Shown here: in pieces, positions 5,777 through 12,904 of the stretch
Numbering within the stretch: position 1 is the first letter of the stretch
Layout of the letters: each line of letters opens with the position of its first letter
Source of the DNA: Planctomycetota bacterium
GTDB lineage: Bacteria > Planctomycetota > Planctomycetia > Pirellulales > PNKZ01
Assembly: GCA_017303535.1 (NCBI GenBank)
Contig: JAFLCO010000012.1
Coordinates: 9,566-41,820 of the forward strand
DNA: 32,255 nucleotides
Direction of reading: 5' to 3'
The notes under the pieces: generated by a model
Databases searched by the model: none
Told to the model about the DNA's origin: nothing
Seen by the model: only the letters and a program-made list of their open reading frames with translations
Program-made: the position numbers and the translations under genes

Positions 5777-7693
5777 TCAAGGCGTCGGAATTTTCACGCT
5801 CCCTCGTCTCGGGTCCTCATAGTCTTCGCGCAGCTCCAGCCCAAACCCTCGCGCCAGTTCATACTCAGCGCGAGCGGCCCACGGCGTTCCCGGATGATCG
5901 GCGATTGTTTGCTGAAAGAGCCGCGTCGCCGTGTAGCGCTGCTGTTGCGCGGCGGCGTCGTTCACGAGCGTTCGCTTCACGTAATGCCCGTCCCAGCGGT
6001 TGGTCGGCCGTGCCGGACCGAGTTCGTTGCGAATGGCCTTGGGTGTCTCGACGAACGCCTTGATGTAGGCGACGTATTCCTTCAATCGCGCTTGATAGGC
6101 GATCGTCTGCGCGTACGTCGTGTCGAAGTTGGCCCGCCATCGAAGACTCGGGTCGCGATCGCGCATCGGTCGTACCTTCGCCAACTCGCGCTCCGCCGCC
6201 GCGAAGTAGCCGATCAACTGCTCCGCTTTGGCCACGTTGCGGGCCGCCTCGCGGGCAAACGCTTCGCGCTCGATCGGCCAGTCCCACAGCCGCACTTGCA
6301 CGAGGTCGGCCCGATCGGCGGCGTAAGGGTTCAGGTCGGTGATCACTTTCCACAACACGGCTCGCATCGGGTGCTTGTCGCGCTCCGCGGCGTAGTCGGG
6401 CCGAGCGGAAAGGTCGGGCAGGTACGGTCGCATCGCGTCGGGATCGTAGCGGCGGTCGTCGCGGCGAACCAAGTTCGACTCGGGCGACGGCAGTAGAAAA
6501 AACACGCCGCCGGTCTGCCGAGCCAAGCGCGATTGCTCGTACGGCCCGAACCCGCTGGGATGCGCATCGTGGCGGCGATGAATGCCGTCGACTTGCAGTT
6601 GCTCCGGCTGCGGCGACTCCGGCCCGCGATCGATGCGGAGCCAGAAGCCGATTTTCGTCTCGGGATCGATCCACCGCAGATGCGCGTACGGATAGCCGAA
6701 CACGGCTTCGCGCCCCAGCACATACACCGGACAACGGGCCGCCTTGGCCGTGGCGATGGTCGACTCGAGTTCGGCGTGGTTCGTCGCCATGTCCCCGCTT
6801 TCATCGGTGACGAGCACGATCATGAGCTGCCGCTTGCCGAGGTCGGCGAACTTCTGATGCTGCGTGATTGCGGTGGTCAGGGCCCGACACATCATTTCGT
6901 GCCCGCTCGGGTCGTTGGGCACCGCTGCGATGGCGGCTTGGATTTTATTGATGTCGCTGGTCGGCTGCGGCGTATGCAAAGCCGTGTTCGCGCCGAAGCT
7001 CATCACGCTCGTGGCCAAGGCATCGCCGTCGGCCGCCGCGGAAAGCTTGAGCTCTTCATAAACCCGATGCACCCGGGCCGCGATCTCCGCGCGATCGTCC
7101 TGCATGCTCTCCGATTGGTCGAACATCCAGACGACGAGCACTTTGCGCTTCGCCAAGCGATTGAGAATTTCCTGCGTGATGCGGTCCAACGCCTCACCGA
7201 TATTTTCGGCCGACGCCAGCGGCTGACCATTCGCTTCTTCCGGAGCAAACCTCATGAGTTCCCCGCTGCTGCGCGTGAGCATGCTTACGACGCCGACGTC
7301 GACGGGCGGCAGGTTCTGTACGACGCTCGCGCTTGCGGCCATTTTGGGAGCCGCGACGGCTTGACCGATGGCGTCGCGAACGGCCTCGCTCTTCGGCATC
7401 GGCGAGGATCGAGAGTCGTCAAACGTGAGCGACCTCGCCGGGTCGACGCTCTCCGGTAGCCGTTGCGTAATCTCTTCTTGCGGCTGGATTTCTTCAAAGC
7501 TCGATTCGACGATCGTCACCTGCGGTCGCGGCACCGTCGGCGTGACCATCAATCCCAAGACGAGCAGCAGCGCCAAGTGTACGGCCATCGAACTTCCGCC
7601 GGAGGCCAAACCGTAGACGATCGAACGGTCGACACGGCGCGGCTCATGGCCAGGTTCATGCAATACGCGCGCAGCGGTAGCTACAGAATTCAT
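5777..7693 (-). CDS. Membrane-anchored von Willebrand factor A domain protein
   Basis: From the preferred start ATG 7693-7691 the product is 638 residues; the frame extends 22 codons further to an ATG at 7759. One hydrophobic helix at about 35-54 (MAVHLALLLVLGLMVTPTV) follows a basic N-terminus, so the rest is probably periplasmic. A linker precedes a vWA domain from about 182: KVLVVWMFDQSESMQDD has the DxSxS metal-ion-dependent adhesion site (D192, S194, S196). MIVLVTDESGDM is a later vWA strand. The C-terminal third is charged and partly helical (REAARNVAKAEQLIGYFAAAERELAKV), ending TPWAARAEYELARGFGLELRE. Planctomycetes have many vWA proteins of unknown ligand; this one is unassigned beyond the domain. 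The sulfatase gene upstream points the same way across a 165-nt gap. Confidence 0.8.
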   Translation of the reverse strand: MNSVATAARVLHEPGHEPRRVDRSIVYGLASGGSSMAVHLALLLVLGLMVTPTVPRPQVTIVESSFEEIQPQEEITQRLPESVDPARSLTFDDSRSSPMPKSEAVRDAIGQAVAAPKMAASASVVQNLPPVDVGVVSMLTRSSGELMRFAPEEANGQPLASAENIGEALDRITQEILNRLAKRKVLVVWMFDQSESMQDDRAEIAARVHRVYEELKLSAAADGDALATSVMSFGANTALHTPQPTSDINKIQAAIAAVPNDPSGHEMMCRALTTAITQHQKFADLGKRQLMIVLVTDESGDMATNHAELESTIATAKAARCPVYVLGREAVFGYPYAHLRWIDPETKIGFWLRIDRGPESPQPEQLQVDGIHRRHDAHPSGFGPYEQSRLARQTGGVFFLLPSPESNLVRRDDRRYDPDAMRPYLPDLSARPDYAAERDKHPMRAVLWKVITDLNPYAADRADLVQVRLWDWPIEREAFAREAARNVAKAEQLIGYFAAAERELAKVRPMRDRDPSLRWRANFDTTYAQTIAYQARLKEYVAYIKAFVETPKAIRNELGPARPTNRWDGHYVKRTLVNDAAAQQQRYTATRLFQQTIADHPGTPWAARAEYELARGFGLELREDYEDPRRGSVKIPTP

Positions 7694-7858
7694 GACGGGG
7701 CGCTCCCAAGAGGCGATGGGGAGAATGAAACGATGGGCAAGATCGTCGCCGGCGATCATCGCTCAAGACGATCGCCGCGACGCCCAATCATTCGCAGCCG
7801 CCGCGGAAGATTATTCCCTAGCACGTCAAGAAAAACGGCGCTGTCGTGCCGGCATGCC

Positions 7859-9784
7859 CTAAGGCAAGAGCGTCAATTGCACGGCCCGCACTTCGATCAC
7901 GCTCATCCCCGGTTTCTCCAGCGCCCGCAGCGTCAGTGGCCCGCGACCCTGCGCAAGCGTCACTTCGCCCAACGTCAGCGGCTGGAAATCTTTGACGAAC
8001 GATTCACTCCCACGGTCGGCCCGATCGTGCTCTTTGCCCAAGGCCGGCGGGTCATTCGCTTGCGTGACTTTCGTCGACACGCGTCCCTCGCCGAGTTCCA
8101 GTTGCACGACGCAGCCGAGATCACGCTCGGCGCACGTGTAATACACCACGGCCTCGTAACGCCCGGCCGTGGCGACGTCGACGTCCCAGGTGATGGTATC
8201 GTCGGTGCTCGTCCAGTTCGTAAAATACGAACAGTTCGGCGCTTTCGCGCTGCGCTGAACCTGCCCGTGCGGGACACCGTCGCGGGCCGGCAACGTCGTG
8301 ATCGGAAATTCTTTGTAGCCGACCGTATAGGGGCGTTCTTCCTGCGGGTTGAGTTCGCTCAAGACTTCGCGCCGCCACTGATCGACGGCCTGCGCGAGTT
8401 CCGAAGCCACCTCGGGATGCTCACCGGCGACGTTCTTGTGCTGGCCCGGATCGGCGATCATGTCGAAGAGTTGGCCTGCCGCATCGAGCCGGTATTGCTG
8501 CGTGCGCACGCTCACGTTGCCGCTCCAGTGCGAAAAGTACTTGCGCGCCGGCATCTCGGGCGTGTCGCCGCGCAGCACCGGTGCGAGGCTCACGCCGTCG
8601 AGCGGTTTGCCGCCTGTGGGAGGCGCCACTCCGCAAAGTTCCGTGAGCGTCGGCAAGAGATCAATCGCCCCACTGATCGGCTTCACCACGGTGCCGGGCT
8701 TCACCGTCTTCGGCCAGCGCAACAAGAGCGGCGAGCGCACGCCCCCTTCATCCGTCGAACCTTTGCGCCCCTTCATACCCCCGTTCCAACGCGGGGCGTT
8801 GGGCCCGTTGTCGCAGAAGTACAGCACGATCGTGTTTTCGGCCAATCCGGTTTCGTCGAGCTTCTTGAGCAACCGGCCGACGTTCCAATCGATGTTCTCA
8901 CACATCGCCAGCGCGGCTCGCGTGAAGTTCAAGTCTTCGTTCGCCTTCGGCCCCTCGGCACCGCCGCCGGCCGCCGGCTTCTTCTTCCCTTTCGCGGCCC
9001 CCTGCCCGCCGCCGCCTGCCCCCTTACCAGCATTCGGCGCAGCGCGCACTTCGGCCCGCAGCGCAAGTTCCTTATCGCGGTAGCGGTCGTAGTACTCATC
9101 CGGCACCTGCATCGGCGAGTGGGGCGTGTTGAACGGCAGATAGAGGAAGAACGGCGCGTCGCGATGCTCGTCGATGAACTTCAGCCCGTGGTTCGTGAAG
9201 TCGTCGATGATGAAGCCGTCGCCTTTGACGGGCTTGCCGTTGTGCTCCAGCGGCGGGCTGAAATAGTCGCCCCAGTGGCCCGAGCAGAAACCGTAGTAGT
9301 CGTCGAAGCCGCGGGCATTCGGGTGATACGGGTACTGCATCCCGTTGTGCCATTTGCCGTAAGCGGCCGTGGCGTAACCGGCGGCTTTGAACGCCTGCGC
9401 GATGGTCCGCTCGTCGAGGTCGAGCCGTTCGCCGCCGGTCGAGGTGCTAAACACGCCGCCGCGCACATGGTACCGGCCGGTCAGAAACTCGGCCCGCGTC
9501 GGCGAGCAGACCGGCGAGACGTAGAACCGCTCAAACTGCGCCCCGTCGCGCGCGAGCGAGTCGATGTTCGGCGTGCTGAGGTTCGTATTGCCGTTAACGC
9601 TCAGATCGCCCCAACCTTGATCGTCGGAGAGAATGACGATGACGTTGGGCTTACGCGTTGCCGCGTCATTAGCCCCAGCGCCGTCGGCCGCCGTCGCTTC
9701 GGAGCGAGCGACGATGAGTCCGAGCAAGGCGACCAGCGCCGGCTTGCGGATAAGGTCCAACATCAAGGTTGCGGTACGGAACAT
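7859..9784 (-). CDS. Secreted arylsulfatase-type sulfatase with C-terminal beta-sandwich
   Basis: This sulfatase of about 641 residues has an N-terminal signal segment (LDLIRKPALVALLGLIVARSEA) and then NVIVILSDDQGWGDLS with the paired metal-binding aspartates. The active-site signature SPVCSPTRAEFLTGR has the Cys that is converted to formylglycine at about residue 93. CDNGPN supplies further metal ligands near residue 325. It should hydrolyse sulfate esters, probably on polysaccharides, outside the cytoplasm. After about residue 470 a non-catalytic region (TITWDVDVATAGRYEAVVYY, GRGPLTLRALEKPGMSVIEV) resembles a carbohydrate-binding-type beta-sandwich. About 32 residues at 250-281 are a Gly/Ala/Lys-rich insert. 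GTG at 9787 is an alternative start one codon upstream. Confidence 0.9.
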   Translation of the reverse strand: MFRTATLMLDLIRKPALVALLGLIVARSEATAADGAGANDAATRKPNVIVILSDDQGWGDLSVNGNTNLSTPNIDSLARDGAQFERFYVSPVCSPTRAEFLTGRYHVRGGVFSTSTGGERLDLDERTIAQAFKAAGYATAAYGKWHNGMQYPYHPNARGFDDYYGFCSGHWGDYFSPPLEHNGKPVKGDGFIIDDFTNHGLKFIDEHRDAPFFLYLPFNTPHSPMQVPDEYYDRYRDKELALRAEVRAAPNAGKGAGGGGQGAAKGKKKPAAGGGAEGPKANEDLNFTRAALAMCENIDWNVGRLLKKLDETGLAENTIVLYFCDNGPNAPRWNGGMKGRKGSTDEGGVRSPLLLRWPKTVKPGTVVKPISGAIDLLPTLTELCGVAPPTGGKPLDGVSLAPVLRGDTPEMPARKYFSHWSGNVSVRTQQYRLDAAGQLFDMIADPGQHKNVAGEHPEVASELAQAVDQWRREVLSELNPQEERPYTVGYKEFPITTLPARDGVPHGQVQRSAKAPNCSYFTNWTSTDDTITWDVDVATAGRYEAVVYYTCAERDLGCVVQLELGEGRVSTKVTQANDPPALGKEHDRADRGSESFVKDFQPLTLGEVTLAQGRGPLTLRALEKPGMSVIEVRAVQLTLLP

Positions 9785-9823
9785 CACGAATTCTCGCTAA
9801 CGAAAGAACAAGTCGAACGCATC

Positions 9824-9848
9824 GATCGGTGAAGGCCGGCCACCGATC
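9824..9848. promoter_or_regulatory. Inverted repeat upstream of the sulfatase gene
   Basis: GATCGGTG (9824-9831) and CACCGATC (9841-9848) are perfect 8-bp arms around a 9-nt spacer. They lie about 40 nt upstream of the sulfatase start in the divergent gap before the small membrane-protein gene. Position fits an operator or a leader hairpin; no regulator gene is adjacent. Confidence 0.35.
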
Positions 9849-10017
9849 AGACCGATAGTCTACGGGCGCGGCTTCCGTGCTGCGACCGGCTGATGCTAGA
9901 CGCCGGAATCGGCCCTGTTATTTGCCTCCTATATTGCGTTCCCCCAAGACGCGCCGGATATTGCTCGCAAGGGTTCATGGGTTCTTGGTTCTTGTTTGTG
10001 AAAGCCTGGGGATTGCT

Positions 10018-10446
10018 GTGCCGGAAAAGGTTGTCCCCTTTGTGTTTGTCGTGATTTTTCCGATCTTTTGGATCGGCATCTCCTTCATCTTGTCGCGCGT
10101 CGGCGGTTGGGGAGCACTGGCTGAGCGGTATCCCGATCTTGGTCAGGCCGACGTGCCCGAGGCGCAAACGTTTCGTTGGCGCAGCATCGGCCTGGGCGCC
10201 GTCAACTACGGTTCCTGCGTCACGCTGCGAATCTGCGACGAAGGCATCGGCCTATCGGTCATGCTGCCGTTTCGGCTAGGGCATCCGCCGATGTTTGTAC
10301 CTTGGAATGAATTGCACAGCATCACGCTCCCGAGCTTCCTTTGGGTTCGCAAGTTCAAGGCGTACGTCGGACTGCCGGTCGTCGGCAGCTTAGTGCTCCC
10401 CGGCTGGGTCGCCGATTACTACCCGCACCCGCTCGACGGCGCGTAG
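10018..10446 (+). CDS. Small membrane protein of unknown function
   Basis: From GTG at 10018 the product is 142 residues. One clear membrane segment lies at about 6-26 (VPFVFVVIFPIFWIGISFILS), followed by GGWGALAERYPDLG. The rest alternates strands (FRWRSIGLGAVNYGSCVTLRICDEGIGLSVMLPF) with a HPPMFVPWNELHSI block. This pattern resembles small PH-like planctomycete membrane proteins of unknown role. The frame is open further upstream to 9877, but those residues are Arg/Pro-rich and not protein-like. The start is not certain because no strong ribosome-binding site is seen. I cannot assign a family. Confidence 0.6.
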   Translation: MPEKVVPFVFVVIFPIFWIGISFILSRVGGWGALAERYPDLGQADVPEAQTFRWRSIGLGAVNYGSCVTLRICDEGIGLSVMLPFRLGHPPMFVPWNELHSITLPSFLWVRKFKAYVGLPVVGSLVLPGWVADYYPHPLDGA

Positions 10447-10822
10447 CGAACGTCGGTAAGCCGTCGCCCGACCGCGAGGCACTTATCTTTCTAACGCTTC
10501 CGACAGCCGTTTCGGCGGTCACGAACGTAGGAACGTAGTAAGTTATGCCCATTCGCCGGCGGCGATTCATCAGGCTGCCGTAGTGTCGCGGATAATACAC
10601 TCGGTGCATGGATATATGCGTTTGGGGCAATCACGCGACATTGCAATTAAATACATAAATCAAACGAGGAATTTACTTGGCGCGCGTTAGCGCACGCTCC
10701 TATAACGCTCGAGCCCTTTCACGGATTAATGCCGTTCGGCGATTTGTGATTGCCGCCGGTGTTAAACCGTCGCAGCCCTTTCGGGCCTCGCCGTCATCGG
10801 CGCAATCAGGAGTGGAGCGAAC
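10447..10822. other. 376-nt intergenic region upstream of the copper-enzyme operon
   Basis: No protein-like frame was found. It contains an AT-rich stretch at about 10644-10676 that stands out from the GC-rich surroundings and may be promoter-associated. A hairpin-like GC alternation (GCGCGCGTTAGCGCACGC) lies near 10680 and a small GCCC-TTTC-GGGC hairpin near 10787. A GATAAT at about 10590 has no convincing -35 partner. The next gene has a good ribosome-binding site (AGGAGTGGAG) just before its ATG. Confidence 0.5.
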
Positions 10823-12901
10823 ATGCGGCTTCATCGCGGAATTCTTTCGGCAGCCGTCGCGTTGTTAGCCGCGCCGAACATCGCAGCCGAAGCGCAGGAG
10901 CCGATCAACGCATACAGTCAGTTAGATCGCGCTCAATCGCTGGCGCGCAGCGTTCCGTTTCAGAATCCGCCGGAAGCGACAATCTCGGCGTCGGGCCTCG
11001 TCGACTTGCGCGTGCGGGAAGTCGTTCAAGACTTCAACGGCGTACAACTTCGGCATCGCTCCTACAACGGCGGGCTCGTCGGCCCCACGATCCGCATTCG
11101 GCCGGGCGCTACGCTCGGGGTGCATCTGCACAACGAACTGCCGCTGGAAGCCGGTGCGGCGCACCCGTCGGTCAACTTGCCGCACGGCTTCAACGACACG
11201 AACCTGCACACGCACGGACTGCACGTCTCGCCGCGCTCGCCGGCCGACGACGTTTATCGAGTCGTCGAGCCGCGTGAAAGCTATCGGTTTGAGTTTCCGC
11301 TCGCCGCGGACCATCCCGCGGGCACGTGCTGGTATCATGCACATAAGCACGGGTCGACGGCCTTTCAACTCGCCGGCGGCATGGCCGGAGCGCTCGTCGT
11401 CGAAGGGGGGCTCGACGAAATTCCGCAGATTCGCGCCGCCGAAGAAAAAATCCTAGTGCTGCAGCAGTTTGTGCTGAAAGACGTCGGCGGCACGTATGAA
11501 ATCGACCATGCGGCGCTTTACGGCCAAGCGCTTCCCACGCACACGACCATCAACGGCGTCGCGACGCCGACGATCGTCATGCGGCCCGGAGAGGTTCAGC
11601 GGTGGCGGGTCATTCACGCGGGCACGGCCGAAGCGATCTTCCTTTATTCCGAAGGCTTGGAGTTCCACGAAATTGCCGTCGACGGCTTGGCCACGGGCCG
11701 CAAAGAACTTAAGGCGTCGCTGCATCTTTATCCCGGCCAGCGGTCTGATGTTCTGGTCAAGGCTCCCGCGACGAAGGGGCCGCAACTCGCCTACTCGATC
11801 ATTCGCGACCCGGAGAAGTCGATTCGCGGGCAAACGACGGAGCAGACCAACGTGCTCAGGATCCTCGTCGAGGGAGATCCGCTGCCGATGCCGCTTCCCG
11901 ACGACGCCGCATTGCTCGCCGCCGCCGCTTTCAAGCCGGCGGACGTTCCGACCGATTCCCAGGTTCGCCACAAGAAGCGGCACTTGCGGTTTCGCGACTC
12001 GGCGACCGAGTTTCTGATCGACGGCAAGCCTTTCGACCCCAACTGCCCGGCGCATCGGATCGATCTGAACACGGCGGAAGAATGGGAACTAGTCAGCTTG
12101 GCGGGCACGCATCCGTTTCACATACACGTGAACCCGTTCGCCGTGAAGCCCGCCGCGGCCGGCGAGCCGTGGCTCTGGCGCGACACGGTCGTGCTCGAGC
12201 GCAACAAGCCGGTCGTGATTCGGATGTCGTTTAAGAATTTTGCCGGTCTCACCGTGCTGCACTGCCATAACCTGATTCATGAAGACATGGGAATGATGCA
12301 GGCGGTGGAGATCGTCGATCGTTCGACGCCCGCGCCGACTGGACCCGCGCTTGCGGTATCAGCTTCCCACGCGGCCGCGTCGACCGGTCTCGTCGTCCCT
12401 GCGGGGCTCCCGTTGCCGGCCGTCGCCGGCGCTCCAATCGCCGCATCTGCGCCGAGCGCTTCCACCGCGCCGCCGTGGCGCGCGACCGACGTTCGCGGGC
12501 GGAGCGTTTCGAGCGACGCGTTCCGCGGCAAGCTCTCGCTGCTGGTCCTGCACCGCGGCCTCACTTGTATGCATTGCGCGGAGCAACTCACCACGCTCAA
12601 GAAGCAGATCGGCATCCTCCGGGCGGCGGGCGTGCAACCGGTCGCCGTCAGCGCCGGTCTGCCCGAAGCTCCTTCCGATCTCGCGCAGCTCGAGCAGTTT
12701 CCGTTTCCGGTCCTCGCGGATGCAGACTTGAAATGCTTTCGTGATTACGGCTGCCTCGACGCTCAAGGCCTGCCCCTGCACGGAATTTTCCTGATTGACG
12801 AAGGCAACAACGTCTTACTCGCGCGACGTACGGAAACGGCCGTCGCCGATCCGACGAGTTTGGTGTTAAACGTTTTGAAATCCGGCGATAAGGGAGAGTA
12901 A
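10823..12901 (+). CDS. Exported multicopper oxidase fused to a peroxiredoxin-like domain
   Basis: This 692-residue protein has a signal peptide (about 1-24, ending AAEAQE) and multicopper oxidase cupredoxin domains. The four copper motifs are present: NLHTHGLH (H129, H131), CWYHAHKHG (H172, H174), HPFHIH (H430, H433, H435) and HCHNLIHEDMGMM (H480, C481, H482, H486, axial M491). The last block is close to CueO-type HCHxxEHEDxGMM. It should oxidise phenols or Cu(I) with reduction of O2 to water. A Pro/Ala/Ser-rich linker (about 502-550) leads to a thioredoxin-fold domain at 551-692. There LHRGLTCMHCAEQL places C582-x-x-C585 where peroxiredoxin-like proteins have CPYC. Laccases normally lack this domain. 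The stop lies 3 nt before the tyrosinase start, so the two are almost certainly cotranscribed. Confidence 0.92.
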   Translation: MRLHRGILSAAVALLAAPNIAAEAQEPINAYSQLDRAQSLARSVPFQNPPEATISASGLVDLRVREVVQDFNGVQLRHRSYNGGLVGPTIRIRPGATLGVHLHNELPLEAGAAHPSVNLPHGFNDTNLHTHGLHVSPRSPADDVYRVVEPRESYRFEFPLAADHPAGTCWYHAHKHGSTAFQLAGGMAGALVVEGGLDEIPQIRAAEEKILVLQQFVLKDVGGTYEIDHAALYGQALPTHTTINGVATPTIVMRPGEVQRWRVIHAGTAEAIFLYSEGLEFHEIAVDGLATGRKELKASLHLYPGQRSDVLVKAPATKGPQLAYSIIRDPEKSIRGQTTEQTNVLRILVEGDPLPMPLPDDAALLAAAAFKPADVPTDSQVRHKKRHLRFRDSATEFLIDGKPFDPNCPAHRIDLNTAEEWELVSLAGTHPFHIHVNPFAVKPAAAGEPWLWRDTVVLERNKPVVIRMSFKNFAGLTVLHCHNLIHEDMGMMQAVEIVDRSTPAPTGPALAVSASHAAASTGLVVPAGLPLPAVAGAPIAASAPSASTAPPWRATDVRGRSVSSDAFRGKLSLLVLHRGLTCMHCAEQLTTLKKQIGILRAAGVQPVAVSAGLPEAPSDLAQLEQFPFPVLADADLKCFRDYGCLDAQGLPLHGIFLIDEGNNVLLARRTETAVADPTSLVLNVLKSGDKGE

Positions 12902-12904
12902 GTC

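Noticed and set aside
7463..9832. A 789-codon open frame on the plus strand opposite the vWA and sulfatase genes
   Set aside because: It lies antisense to two well-supported genes, and its translation is Arg/His-rich without recognisable blocks. Long antisense frames are expected at this GC content.
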